A DNA stretch of 64,000 nucleotides from positions 1 through 64,000 of the forward strand of contig NZ_JBJGED010000033.1 in assembly GCF_045062745.1 (NCBI RefSeq), written 5' to 3'. Shown here one piece after another: positions 35,319 to 44,373 of this stretch. Both the position numbers and the translations under genes were made by a program. The DNA comes from Paenibacillus_AA sp045062745 (GTDB taxonomy: Bacteria > Bacillota > Bacilli > Paenibacillales > NBRC-103111). How positions within the stretch are numbered: the stretch's first letter is position 1; each line of letters opens with the position of its first letter. The notes below the pieces were generated by a model that was not told where the DNA came from, did not search any database, and worked only from the letters and a program-made list of their open reading frames with translations.

Positions 35319-36158
35319 ATGAGAAGTTGGCGCCTTTGGCTGGCCTTCCTGCTGACGGCCGCCTTGCTGGCCGGCTGTACGAACGCGAGCAGCTATGTCC
35401 GGGATAATTACCCGCTAGTCGACGTGGACGGCAAGGGCAAGTCCGCGGCCAAGGTGTATCTGTCCGAGGGCAAGACGGTTCCCGAGACGGCTCACGCGAT
35501 CGCCGACAAGGAAAAACCGCGGGAGCTCAGCAAAGATAGCACGGAGCAAATGTTCCTCGTCTACGACAACCGGATCATCAACGTGCAGAAAGACCCGGAG
35601 AACGACAAAAATTCCATTATCGAGATCGATTCGATCGAATACGCCCGGGATCATTACGATTCTTCATTCCTGCAAGGCTATCTGACCGCCGTCCTGATCG
35701 ATACGATTTTCGGCAACAACTGGTCCAAGCAAGCTTCTTCACGGGGCAGCCCGACGTATCAAGGGTACGGCACGTCCGGCAAAGCCACGCAGCAAACGCA
35801 AGCCGGCAAGTCCGATACCACTAAACAGCCGAGTACGACGAGCGGGACCGGCAGCTTCACATCGAAGGGCAACACGGGCAGCTCGAGTTCTAGCGGCTCC
35901 AGCGGGTCGAGCACCGGCAAGGACACGGCCTCGAGCGGCAGCTCCAGCGCCTCCAGTACCGCGCCGTCGAGCTCGGGCTCGACCGGCAACTTCACGACGA
36001 AGCCGTCAACATCGTCGTCCTCCTCCTCTTCCTCGACGAAGAGCAGCAGCTCTTCCTCTACAGTGCGGAAGAACGACGGCTCTACGCCAAGCGTCAAATC
36101 GTCGAGCAAGCCGAGCACGTCTAAGAAAACCGGCGGGTTCTCTTCGAAGAGGCGATAG
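35319..36158 (+). CDS. DUF4247 lipoprotein with Ser-rich tail
   Basis: 279 aa. Lipobox LLAGC at ~16-20. A globular part (~25-130; YVRDNYPLVDVDGKG, DNRIINVQKDPEN) matches DUF4247, ending with a membrane-proximal FLQGYLTAVLIDTIFGNNW. The last ~140 residues are a low-complexity Ser/Thr/Gly tail with repeating (S/N/G)F(T/S)(S/T)K units, ending GGFSSKRR. Outer-face protein of unknown function. Confidence 0.82.
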   Translation: MRSWRLWLAFLLTAALLAGCTNASSYVRDNYPLVDVDGKGKSAAKVYLSEGKTVPETAHAIADKEKPRELSKDSTEQMFLVYDNRIINVQKDPENDKNSIIEIDSIEYARDHYDSSFLQGYLTAVLIDTIFGNNWSKQASSRGSPTYQGYGTSGKATQQTQAGKSDTTKQPSTTSGTGSFTSKGNTGSSSSSGSSGSSTGKDTASSGSSSASSTAPSSSGSTGNFTTKPSTSSSSSSSSTKSSSSSSTVRKNDGSTPSVKSSSKPSTSKKTGGFSSKRR

Positions 36159-36181
36159 TATTGAGGGTTCCAGCCAGAATG

Positions 36182-36210
36182 CCGCAGACTTCCAAGTCTG
36201 CGGTTTTTTT
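36182..36210 (+). terminator. Terminator after the DUF4247 gene
   Basis: CCGCAGACTT-CC-AAGTCTGCGG and seven T. Confidence 0.96.
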
Positions 36211-36271
36211 CATGCCCGTCTTACATAACCGGGCTATCCCCTCAGCCATACTAAGGGTTGGAGGGATGCCC

Positions 36272-37111
36272 ATGAACAGGCTGCTCAATGTCCGCACGTT
36301 GCTGAATCTGCTTGCGATCGCCATCGGGGCGCTCTTCATCGCCGCGGGGTTCAATCTGTTTCTAATCCCGCATCAGCTGCTAAGCGGAGGCGTTTCCGGG
36401 ATCTCCATGATCGTGGGCTATTTCGCCAATTGGAATATCGGCTATTTGTACTTCCTCTTCAACCTCCCGATTTTGATCTGGGGCTGGATCGTCGTGGGCC
36501 GCCGGTTCATCCTATACAGCGTCTTCTCGGTCGTGCTTACCACCTGGTTCATGCAGCTGCTCCCGAGCGACAATTTCAATGAAGATCCCTTGCTCGGGGC
36601 CGTATTCGGCGGGGTGCTGATCGGCATCGGCAGCGGGATTTCCCTTCGCGCGGGCGGCTCCTCCGGCGGCTTTGACATCGTCGGGTTCATTCTGACAATG
36701 AACCGCAATTTTCAGCTAGGCACCGCCATCTTCCTGCTCAATTCCTCGGTCGTGTTCGCCCTCGGATATTTATTCAATTGGGATCTCGCCATGCGTTCGA
36801 TGCTGTCCATTTTCATTACCGGCAAAGTGGTCGATACGATTCATATCCGCCAGCTCAAAATTACCGCCTTCATCATTACCCAATTCAAGGAGCAAATAAT
36901 TGAACGGCTGCACCGTATGCCGCGCGGTGTGACGCTGGTGAAAACCGAGGGCGCGTTTACCCGCCAGCCGCAAGACATGCTGATGACCGTCACGACCCGG
37001 TACGAGCTGGCCGAGCTGCGCAAAATCGTGCGGGAGGTCGACCCGAAGGCGTGGGTGAATATCGTGGAAACCGTCGAAGTGATCGGGGAGTTTCGGCGCG
37101 CGAGAATGTGA
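36272..37111 (+). CDS. YitT-family membrane protein (DUF161/DUF2179)
   Basis: 279 aa from the ATG at 36272 (GGAGG 7 nt upstream). Five or six helices in residues 1-200 with GISLRAGGSSGGFDI, then a cytosolic DUF2179 domain (GVTLVKTEGAFTRQPQDML...). YitT-type proteins are numerous in Firmicutes; transport or signalling roles are unproved. Confidence 0.92.
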   Translation: MNRLLNVRTLLNLLAIAIGALFIAAGFNLFLIPHQLLSGGVSGISMIVGYFANWNIGYLYFLFNLPILIWGWIVVGRRFILYSVFSVVLTTWFMQLLPSDNFNEDPLLGAVFGGVLIGIGSGISLRAGGSSGGFDIVGFILTMNRNFQLGTAIFLLNSSVVFALGYLFNWDLAMRSMLSIFITGKVVDTIHIRQLKITAFIITQFKEQIIERLHRMPRGVTLVKTEGAFTRQPQDMLMTVTTRYELAELRKIVREVDPKAWVNIVETVEVIGEFRRARM

Positions 37112-37288
37112 ATCGGATGAGAGATAAGTAAAAATAAGGCATGTCTCCCGGGAAAATCATCGGCAGCTTTGGTTGAAATATGCTATACTTAAAGTGTAAT
37201 TTCATATAGTTCTGGTTTACCGCTTTGGCTCCAAATTTTGTATTTTCTAATCGCGAATTCAAATTCGAAGGATTGGAAGGTGACGAAG

Positions 37289-37477
37289 ATGGAAACCGTT
37301 AAACTGTCCAGGATTGTATTGAAATTAACACCCGAGTTGTATCCATTTCTTCGCTCCAGCGAGTTGAATTCGGACATTGTGCTCCGCAACGGACTCGAAT
37401 CCTTGGAGTCGCAGGATGTTATGGAAATCGTGCAGTACAGCATCTCTGAACATCAAAAAGACGCCTTCCTCCAATGA
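37289..37477 (+). CDS. Small conserved-looking protein of unknown function
   Basis: 62 aa from ATG at 37289, with GGAAGG 8-9 nt upstream; a frame running further upstream lacks a ribosome site. Sequence (ETVKLSRIVLKLTPELYPFL) is amphipathic with a mixed charge end. No domain recognised. Its stop codon lies in the loop of the terminator hairpin at 37455-37492. Confidence 0.65.
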   Translation: METVKLSRIVLKLTPELYPFLRSSELNSDIVLRNGLESLESQDVMEIVQYSISEHQKDAFLQ

Positions 37478-37492
37478 GGGCGTCTTTTCTTT
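37455..37492. terminator. Bidirectional terminator overlapping the small gene's end
   Basis: AAAAGACGCC/GGCGTCTTTT with T-runs both ways; serves the small gene and the convergent MFS gene. Confidence 0.88.
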
Positions 37493-37494
37493 GG

Positions 37495-38664
37495 TTATAG
37501 CCCGGCGCTCCGCCTGCTCCATACATACTGCGTGCCGTAGAGCAAGAGCGCTCCGACGAAGCAAATGACCGCGCTGCCGTAGTAGAGCGGCGTTCTCCCC
37601 CACAGCTCCATGACCCAGCCGCCTCCGAGCCCGCCCATGATCCCGGCCAGTCCCAGGAAGATGGAGGACAGAATCGCTTGTCCCGTCGAGCCGAATTCCT
37701 CGGGGACGAGCCGTACCAAGTAGGACACCGCCGCAATCCAGAACACGGCGAAGGTGATGGAATGCGCCGCCTGGAGGACGATCAGGACATCGGGATCGCT
37801 CACCGAACCGTACACAATCCAGCGAAGCGAGTACAGCAAGGCCGCGATCGCCATAACCGTCAGCTCATTGAACCGATACATATACCGGCCGAGCAAGGCG
37901 AATGTAGGAATTTCGCTGACCCCGGCGAAAAACCAAGCCATCCCGAGTCCCCGCTCCGTGGCGCCTAGGTCGGCCAGCAGCAACGTAATCATCACATCGT
38001 TCATCCGATGCGGAATCGACACGATCAGCACGAGGACGAGGAACCAGAGCAGCTTCCGGTTGCGGTACAGAATGGTCATATCCCGCAGCTGAACGGGCCG
38101 GGACGTCGCCTGAGCGGGCCGATCGCGGAATACGAGCATCAGGGCGATGGGCAAGATCCACCAGCCCCAAAACAAATAGCGGACGCTCTCGACCCCGCCG
38201 ACCCACGTCAGCACATATCCGCTCGTGAACGCGACCGAGCAAAATCCGATCGAGCCCCACAGCCGGATCGATCCGTAGCTGCGCCCGGACCCTTGGGCCG
38301 TCTTGACGATCAGGTTGTCGAGTATCGGCACGGCCGGGTACATGAAAAAGTACAACAGCAGTACGAACAAAACGGCCGCCGGGAACGCATCCAGGGTGAA
38401 GAGTCCGACGCTGGATACGATCGTGAGCCCCCACAGCAGGAGAATGACCCCCTTCAGGGAGCGATACCGGTCGCTGATCAAGCCCCACACAGGCTGGGCG
38501 AACATAGCCATGAACGGTCCGATGTTCATCAGCCACCCGATCTGGATGGCGGAATACCCCCGAAGTCCGAAATACCCGGGAAGGTAAGGAAGCAATAGCG
38601 CCTGAACGGCGTAGTAGGCAAATACGATCCCTTTCAAAGTCACAATCCGGCTGTTGTCCGTCAT
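37495..38664 (-). CDS. MFS transporter (MFS_1-like, HcaT/LacY-related)
   Basis: 389 aa from ATG at 38664 (GGAG upstream); the longer frame to 38808 adds 48 hydrophilic residues with no ribosome site. Twelve helices; motif A-like loop GLISDRYRSLKG, a SYGSIRLWGSIGF signature of this subfamily in TM4-5, and TM7 HRMNDVMI. Same architecture and motifs as the gene at 48376-49590, so the two are paralogues. Substrate unknown. Confidence 0.88.
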   Translation of the reverse strand: MTDNSRIVTLKGIVFAYYAVQALLLPYLPGYFGLRGYSAIQIGWLMNIGPFMAMFAQPVWGLISDRYRSLKGVILLLWGLTIVSSVGLFTLDAFPAAVLFVLLLYFFMYPAVPILDNLIVKTAQGSGRSYGSIRLWGSIGFCSVAFTSGYVLTWVGGVESVRYLFWGWWILPIALMLVFRDRPAQATSRPVQLRDMTILYRNRKLLWFLVLVLIVSIPHRMNDVMITLLLADLGATERGLGMAWFFAGVSEIPTFALLGRYMYRFNELTVMAIAALLYSLRWIVYGSVSDPDVLIVLQAAHSITFAVFWIAAVSYLVRLVPEEFGSTGQAILSSIFLGLAGIMGGLGGGWVMELWGRTPLYYGSAVICFVGALLLYGTQYVWSRRSAGL

Positions 38665-38864
38665 CGGTTTTCTCCGCTCCAGGGGCCGCTTTTTCCTTTC
38701 TCGCAACCCCGCCCGCTTAATCCTACCGGATGTCGGTCCGCAATTCAACAAAATCCTACAAATTCCCCTTACCGCGTTTATCACCCTCAATTTATAATTA
38801 TAGGACATCCCGAATATGCATATCGCGAGGGACTTATTTTACATTGGAAATCGGGTGAGGGCAC

Positions 38865-40055
38865 ATGGAACTATTGGTGGCGGCACTGCTGTCCCTATGG
38901 GGATCGATAGCCGGTTCGCAGCCGGACATGACGATGGAGCAAATGCTGCAAGCGTACGCGGACGGTGCCCGGGCGGCGCAACAAGCCGAGCTCGCGCAAA
39001 GCCAAGGTCAGGCGGCGGCCAGGGATACGTTCGTGAAGCAGGATCCGCAGAAGAACGAGGCGCCTCTCGTGAAGGGCCTCTACGTGACGGCGCATAGCGC
39101 AGCTGGCTCCCGGATGGAGACGCTGCTCAAGCTGTTGGACGACACCGAGCTGAACGCCGTCGTGATCGACGTGAAGGACGACTTCGGCTACATTACGTAC
39201 CCGACCGGGAACCCCGAGCTGGAGGCGCTGGGGACGACGCAGAAAATCATACCGAATATGGCCGCCCTGATGGAGAAGCTCAAGAACCACGATGTATATC
39301 CGATCGCACGGATTGTCGTGTTCAAGGATTCGGTGCTCGCCAAGCAGCGGCCGGACCTGTCGTTTCTGAATCCGGACGGGACACTGTGGAACAACGGCAA
39401 AAGCCCGCCCGACAGCTTCATGAACCCTTACCGGACGGAAGTATGGGACTACAACATCGCCGTGGCGAAGGAAGCGGCCAAGGCGGGATTCAAGGAGATT
39501 CAGTTCGATTATGTACGGTTCCCGGAAGGCTTCGAGACGCGGGCCGACAAGCTGCAGTACACGCATGACGACCGGGCGCGCACCGATGTCGTGGCCGACT
39601 TCGTGAAGAAGGCTCATGAGCAGCTGTCTCCGCTCGGGGTGCGGGTATCGGTCGACATCTTCGGCTACGCCGCCTCCGTGCCCGCCGCCGAAGGCATCGG
39701 CCAGGACTTCGAGAAGATCTCGAAGTATGTGGACGTCATTGCGCCGATGGTCTACCCGAGTCATTATGGCCCCGGCTGGTTTGGTTCGAAGGTGCCGGAT
39801 GCCGCCCCTTATGCGACGATTCATGGGGCGATGCACGACACGCTGGCCAAAATCGGGCCGCTCGAAGCGTTGAAACCGATCGTCCGCCCTTGGCTGCAGG
39901 ATTTTACCGCCTCTTGGGTGCAGGGCTATATCAAATACGGCAAGCATGAAGTAGAGGAGCAGCTTCGGGCGCTCCATGACAGCGGGATCGAGGAGTTTTT
40001 GCTGTGGAATGCCGGGAACAGCTATACGCCTGGCGTGGATTATGGGATGAAGTAA
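38865..40055 (+). CDS. Putative glycoside hydrolase, DUF4015 type
   Basis: 396 aa. A hydrophobic N-terminus serves as a signal or anchor. A TIM-barrel-like core runs from ~68 (KGLYVTAHSAAGSR) with VIDVKDDFGYITY, IARIVVFKD, FKEIQFDYVRFPEG and MVYPSHYGPGWF, as in DUF4015 proteins related to GH13. The Asp in FDYVRFPEG is the likely catalytic nucleophile. Probably acts on cell-wall or surface glycans. The start has GGTGAGG upstream. Confidence 0.88.
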   Translation: MELLVAALLSLWGSIAGSQPDMTMEQMLQAYADGARAAQQAELAQSQGQAAARDTFVKQDPQKNEAPLVKGLYVTAHSAAGSRMETLLKLLDDTELNAVVIDVKDDFGYITYPTGNPELEALGTTQKIIPNMAALMEKLKNHDVYPIARIVVFKDSVLAKQRPDLSFLNPDGTLWNNGKSPPDSFMNPYRTEVWDYNIAVAKEAAKAGFKEIQFDYVRFPEGFETRADKLQYTHDDRARTDVVADFVKKAHEQLSPLGVRVSVDIFGYAASVPAAEGIGQDFEKISKYVDVIAPMVYPSHYGPGWFGSKVPDAAPYATIHGAMHDTLAKIGPLEALKPIVRPWLQDFTASWVQGYIKYGKHEVEEQLRALHDSGIEEFLLWNAGNSYTPGVDYGMK

Positions 40056-40223
40056 ATTGCAAGACTTGTCACTACTTAATTGCAAACGGTCCGTGAAGGG
40101 CTTTTCTTCCCTCATCCCGATTCATTGAAAACCCGGCGGTGCCCCCGTCCCTTGCAATGAGCAGGAGCAGGTCACCTCGGGTGCCTGCTCCAGTCATCAT
40201 CATTTCGATTATTGTTTCCCACT

Positions 40224-40769
40224 TTATGTCGCAGACTTTCTCAGCTGAGCCGCCATCTGGACGAAGTACCGCAGCGTCTTGACCGCCCTCTCTTGGATCT
40301 TCGCATTAGCCGGAACGCCGTTCTCGTCGAAGACCCGGTTCTCGGCGCCGATGGAGATCCATTCCGGGCAGTTGATCCCGTGGACATTGCGCACGATCAC
40401 TTGCAGCTGCTGCAGCGGACTGACGCCGACCGCCCCTCCCGATGAGCTGACCGAAAGGACCGCCTTGCTGTCGAAATGATCGAAGCCCAGGTGATCGAGC
40501 GCGTTCTTCAGCACCCCGGAGACGCTTCCATGGTAATCGGGTGTGGCCAAGACGACGGCATCCGCCTGCAGCACGGTTTGCTTCAAATATTGCAGATTCG
40601 CATCGTTCGGGTTTTTGTTGTCGGACGTATAGAATGGGAGCGTCAGCTCGTACAAGTCGAGCAGCGCCACAGTGCACCCGAGCGCCTCCAGCTCCCGCTT
40701 GAGATATTTGCACAGCTTCGTGCTCGTCGCCTCCCGGCGATTGCTGCCCGCGATCATTGCGATGTTCAT
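40224..40769 (-). CDS. NADPH-dependent FMN reductase
   Basis: 181 aa flavodoxin-like fold. FMN phosphate loop GSNRREATS, and TPDYHGSVSGVLKNALDHL near residue 78, typical of azoreductase/chromate reductase types. Start ATG 40769 has AAAGGTGG upstream. Reduces FMN, quinones or azo compounds with NADPH. Confidence 0.92.
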   Translation of the reverse strand: MNIAMIAGSNRREATSTKLCKYLKRELEALGCTVALLDLYELTLPFYTSDNKNPNDANLQYLKQTVLQADAVVLATPDYHGSVSGVLKNALDHLGFDHFDSKAVLSVSSSGGAVGVSPLQQLQVIVRNVHGINCPEWISIGAENRVFDENGVPANAKIQERAVKTLRYFVQMAAQLRKSAT

Positions 40770-40861
40770 CACGATTAGGCCACCTTTGCATTATAAAAGT
40801 ATACTTTCTATACATTTTAGTTGGTAAACAATCGGCTTGCAACCCGGGCGTCCGTCCAACG

Positions 40862-40895
40862 AAAAACGCCCCAGCTCAACCGATGAGCCGGGGCG
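40862..40895 (-). terminator. Terminator after the YtrA-type ABC operon
   Basis: CGCCCCgGCTCA/TGAGCtGGGGCG and TTTTT on the minus strand, after the gene at 40915. Confidence 0.92.
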
Positions 40896-40914
40896 AATTC
40901 CGCATTGCATTTAT

Positions 40915-41337
40915 TTATTGGAATAATGGATCCAGGACCGCCTTCTCTACTCTATATGCGCCCCCGGATCGAAACGGATGGATGATGTAAGCTTTTTCTT
41001 GGGCATAATATTCGCCAAAGTAAGATTGGGTCGAGCTATCTTTGAAATTGACACGGATCGTAAATGTAACCCGCTTTTCGTCTGCGTTTCTTACTATACT
41101 ACTATTATTGTCGTCCACTCGTTGCATTGTGGTCAGCGCCTTCACGGCCGCCTGAATTTTGTCCGGGTCCTTATACGGGATATAGCGGCTGCTCTCTTCC
41201 GTATCGACAGCAACGGATAGAATATTCGATGGGGTCAGTTCAAGCCGACCCGGCAGTCCCACGTAGCTGAAGCCCATCAGTAAAACAATGATGAGCAGCA
41301 TGACCAGCAGCTGGGTAGAAGCAAACAATCGTTTCAT
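40915..41337 (-). CDS. Membrane-anchored protein of the ABC operon
   Basis: 140 aa from ATG at 41337 with AGGAGG close upstream. One N-terminal helix (LLVMLLIIVLLMGFSYVGL), then an extracytoplasmic alpha/beta domain. No family recognised. It lies 23 bp after the ABC permease and before a terminator, so it is probably part of the regulated transporter unit, perhaps an accessory sensor. Confidence 0.75.
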   Translation of the reverse strand: MKRLFASTQLLVMLLIIVLLMGFSYVGLPGRLELTPSNILSVAVDTEESSRYIPYKDPDKIQAAVKALTTMQRVDDNNSSIVRNADEKRVTFTIRVNFKDSSTQSYFGEYYAQEKAYIIHPFRSGGAYRVEKAVLDPLFQ

Positions 41338-41360
41338 CGTACACCTCCTTGGCCGAAGCA

Positions 41361-42389
41361 CTAGATTTTCCAGCGTACCCGCGTCAATCGGCGAATGAGA
41401 ATCGTACTCAGCACCATCGAGACGAGGAGACCGATATAGTAGGAGATCAGCTCATTGCGGAAAATGCTGCTCAGGAACGCCGCTCCCAAGAGAGACGCGC
41501 ACACCACGAAGCCGATCTTCAATACCGTCTCCCCGATCCGAAAAAGCATGAGCTTGCCGTTATTCTCCACTCGATTCCAAGCAAACGCCGCGTAACCGCC
41601 TACCGTAGAGACGAGGGCGTAGACCGCTGGAACGAGGATCGGGTAGGAATTCTCCCGCTCCATCTCCACGAACAAATATTTGATCAGGGAAATGTTCTCC
41701 ATAAATTGGTTGAATGGGTTGTACCAGCCGTAGCTGTACACGTCAGACGAGTAGTACGTATAAGTCCACCTCTCGAGATTGTGCACGTCCAGGAATTGCT
41801 GCAGCAGCAGGGAGAATCCGATTGGCAATCCCGCCAGAATACCGGTGAAGATCGTCTGGGCGGCCATGCTGCCGCTGATCGCTCCGATGAAGAGGACCGT
41901 GCTGTATACCGCGATCAGGACGAATACCGTGTATACGAATTGGAACAGATGATATTGTAGGTTGAAAAATTCGCTTACCGGCGAATTCGCCATAATAATC
42001 ATGTCCAATACCGAATTCAGCAGCATGGAGCCCACAATAAGAATGAGGCCGAACATCCACTTCGTCCAGAACAGCTGCTGCCTGGAATACGGCAGAGCGA
42101 ACGTCATCTCCTGCACCCCGTTGCGCCGTTCCGCCCCTACCAGAAGCCCGCCGATCACGACCAGCAGAATGGCGAGCAGCACACGGGCTGTGCTCTCCAT
42201 CACGCCGTTGCTGTAGGCGCCCGTGGCGTCGGTGATGTATTGAACTTGCATCCGGATGCGCTCCTCGTCGTCCAGATACCACGTATCCAGCCGCTGCAGG
42301 CCCACTGCGACGAAGTGGACGACCGGGAACAGCCAGACGAGCCATTTTACTTGCTTGTACTCCTTCCACCACAGCGCCTTACTCCACAT
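41361..42389 (-). CDS. ABC-2-type transporter permease
   Basis: 342 aa, about seven helices. GAERRNGVQEMTFALPYSRQQLFWTKW is the cytosolic coupling region of ABC-2 exporters. The start overlaps the ATPase stop by 11 nt. Together with the ATPase and YtrA-like regulator it resembles B. subtilis ytrABC, which is induced by cell-wall antibiotics. Confidence 0.88.
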   Translation of the reverse strand: MWSKALWWKEYKQVKWLVWLFPVVHFVAVGLQRLDTWYLDDEERIRMQVQYITDATGAYSNGVMESTARVLLAILLVVIGGLLVGAERRNGVQEMTFALPYSRQQLFWTKWMFGLILIVGSMLLNSVLDMIIMANSPVSEFFNLQYHLFQFVYTVFVLIAVYSTVLFIGAISGSMAAQTIFTGILAGLPIGFSLLLQQFLDVHNLERWTYTYYSSDVYSYGWYNPFNQFMENISLIKYLFVEMERENSYPILVPAVYALVSTVGGYAAFAWNRVENNGKLMLFRIGETVLKIGFVVCASLLGAAFLSSIFRNELISYYIGLLVSMVLSTILIRRLTRVRWKI

Positions 42390-43263
42390 GTGCGTGACCC
42401 CCCAGCTTCCATATGAACAGATCCTCCAGCTTGACGGGCAGCGATTCGTTAAGCAACGGGTCCGCTCCCTTCAGGATGTCCAAGGCGGCCGTCCCGTCCT
42501 GGGTCTGAATCAACACCGTGTATACCCGGCCGATATGGTCGAGCACGAACACGTCCGTCCTGTTCAGCCACGCTTCCGGCGCTTCGCTTTTAAAGACGAT
42601 TTGCCGCTTGAGCACGGTCCCCATGGAGGTGTCGAGCGACATCGACTGTTCGATGGACCCGTCCTTCATCAGCAGCACCGTATCCGTGATCCGTTCCAGC
42701 TCGTCCAGGAGGTGGGAGGAAATGACCAGCGTCACGCCTTCCTCCGCCGCTTCCATAAGCAGCGTCAGCACTTGCTTCTTCGCGATCGGGTCGATCCCGT
42801 TCGTCGGCTCGTCCAGGAGGACCGCCTTGGCGCGCGTGGCGAGCCCCAGCGTGATGTTGAACAGCATCCGCATCCCTTTGGAGAACTGGCGCACGCGGCG
42901 GGTGAACGGCAAGCCGAAGCGCTCCATCGTTTCCTTGAAAAAACCCGGATCGAAGTCGGGATAGATGAGTCCATAGAACTTGGCGGCGTCTTGGGGCGTG
43001 TAACCATAGAACGCTTCGGGACTATCGGGCACGAAGACGATGCTGCGCTTCACCTCCGGCTCGTTATGTACGGACCTACCGTTATACTCTACCGTGCCTG
43101 CCTCCGGATCGAGGATGCCCGCCATCGTCTTGAGCAGCGTCGTTTTGCCGGCGCCGTTGCGACCGATCAGCCCGGCCACGCTGCCCGGCGTCAAGGCAAA
43201 ATGTACGTTTTCCAACACGATCCGGTTCTCGATCGATTTTCTTACGCCATTAACCGTTAACAT
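42379..43263 (-). CDS. ABC transporter ATPase (YtrB-like)
   Basis: 294 aa from ATG at 43263, with GGAGGAG inside the end of the regulator gene. Walker A GRNGAGKTT, ABC signature FSKGMRMLF (weaker than LSGGQ), Walker B AVLLDEPTNGID, and switch His SSHLL. The C-terminal ~80 residues are a small regulatory domain common to YtrB/BcrA types. Confidence 0.92.
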   Translation of the reverse strand: MLTVNGVRKSIENRIVLENVHFALTPGSVAGLIGRNGAGKTTLLKTMAGILDPEAGTVEYNGRSVHNEPEVKRSIVFVPDSPEAFYGYTPQDAAKFYGLIYPDFDPGFFKETMERFGLPFTRRVRQFSKGMRMLFNITLGLATRAKAVLLDEPTNGIDPIAKKQVLTLLMEAAEEGVTLVISSHLLDELERITDTVLLMKDGSIEQSMSLDTSMGTVLKRQIVFKSEAPEAWLNRTDVFVLDHIGRVYTVLIQTQDGTAALDILKGADPLLNESLPVKLEDLFIWKLGGHAHVE

Positions 43264-43264
43264 C

Positions 43265-43648
43265 TTATTCTCCTCCAAACCGTCTCCATTCCTCCTCCGT
43301 CCACGCGCTGAACTGCTCCCGGCTGATGCCGAGGTGCCTCGCTTCGACGACGACGTGACGCAGCTCCGCCTGCAGCTGCTCGATGCGCTCGCGCTCCATG
43401 CCCGGGGCCGCGGCCCGCTTCGCCACGAACGTGCCTTTGCCGCGGTGCGTGACGATGATCCCTTGCCGCTCGAGCTCTTGGAACGACTTGGCGACTGTGT
43501 TCGGGTTGACCAGCAGCTGGGCGGACAGCTCGCGGACGGACGGGATTTTGTCCCCCTCCTGCAGGACGCCCTTCGCGATGAGCTCCTTCATCTGCTGCAC
43601 GATCTGCTCGTAGAGGGGCAATAAGCTTCTTTCGTTAATTTGGATCAT
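43265..43648 (-). CDS. GntR-family regulator, YtrA type
   Basis: 127 aa. Winged helix with PSVRELSAQLLVNPNTVAKS and GKGTFVA, then a short C-terminal helix pair (no effector domain), as in the YtrA subfamily. Directly upstream of the ABC genes and just downstream of a perfect inverted repeat, so autorepression of the operon is very likely. Confidence 0.9.
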   Translation of the reverse strand: MIQINERSLLPLYEQIVQQMKELIAKGVLQEGDKIPSVRELSAQLLVNPNTVAKSFQELERQGIIVTHRGKGTFVAKRAAAPGMERERIEQLQAELRHVVVEARHLGISREQFSAWTEEEWRRFGGE

Positions 43649-43682
43649 GGTTCATGCGTTCAACTCCTTCTCGCGGAGTATG

Positions 43683-43705
43683 GTGTACTAGTTGAACTAG
43701 TACAC
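43683..43705. promoter_or_regulatory. Perfect operator palindrome of the YtrA-like regulator
   Basis: GTGTACTAGT-TGA-ACTAGTACAC: 10-bp perfect arms and a 3-bp centre, 35 bp before the regulator's start. Outer GTGTA...TACAC agree with the known YtrA-type target pattern. Confidence 0.85.
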
Positions 43706-43834
43706 ATAGTACAACACATACACATGGGGAGTCAAGAGGTGCTTCCGAAAAGTAGCAACCTCCCCGCGCGACAAGGTATAATAGACGCATCCAGATACGC
43801 TACGTAAATTCCAACTAACCAAGGAGGGTTCGCC

Positions 43835-44269
43835 ATGCTCGAAGTAGGTCAACCTGCCCCGCTATTCACTGCGGACAGCACGATGGGAACGATCCGGCTT
43901 AGCGACTACATCGGCAAGCAGCCGATTGTGCTCATCTTCTACCCAATGGACGATACGCCCGGTTGCACCGCGCAGCTGTGCGCCGTCCGCGACTCCAAGG
44001 CGCTCTACGCCCGGCACGACGCGGTCGTCTTCGGCGTGAACCAGGGCGGCCTCGAGTCGCACAAGGCATTCGCCGCCAAGCACGGGTACGACTTCCCGAT
44101 CGTCTCGGATGCGGACCAATCAATCCGCAAGGCGTACGGCGTCGGCAAAATGCTCGGCTTGTTCCTGCAGCAGCGCATCGTGTACGTCATCGGACGCGAC
44201 GGCAACATTGCCTTCGCCCGCAAAGGCACGCCTCCGACGGAGGACATTGTAGCGGCGATGAAACCTTAA
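43835..44269 (+). CDS. Peroxiredoxin, BCP/PrxQ type
   Basis: 144 aa. Peroxidatic Cys44 in DDTPGCTAQLC with a second Cys49 (C-x4-C), as in BCP-type atypical 2-Cys enzymes. Reduces hydroperoxides with thioredoxin. AAGGAGG is 10 nt before the ATG. Convergent with pfkA. Confidence 0.93.
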   Translation: MLEVGQPAPLFTADSTMGTIRLSDYIGKQPIVLIFYPMDDTPGCTAQLCAVRDSKALYARHDAVVFGVNQGGLESHKAFAAKHGYDFPIVSDADQSIRKAYGVGKMLGLFLQQRIVYVIGRDGNIAFARKGTPPTEDIVAAMKP

Positions 44270-44293
44270 AGGGTAGACGCCGCTCCAGCCGAC

Positions 44294-44360
44294 ACAAAAA
44301 AAGGCCGTCCCGCTCGGACAGCCCGCATTCGCATGCGGCTGCCCGGTCCGGACGGCCTTA
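44294..44360 (-). terminator. pfkA terminator
   Basis: AAGGCCGTCC/GGACGGCCTT long stem with an inner hairpin, then TTTTTTTG on the minus strand. Confidence 0.9.
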
Positions 44361-44373
44361 GTGGTATAGAGTG

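Noticed and set aside
38665..38808. 48-residue N-terminal extension of the MFS gene
   Set aside because: No ribosome site, hydrophilic content; the ATG at 38664 has GGAG and begins the first helix.
38895..40115. 406-aa minus-strand frame
   Set aside because: Antisense to the DUF4015 gene; Arg/His/Leu-rich, no family features.
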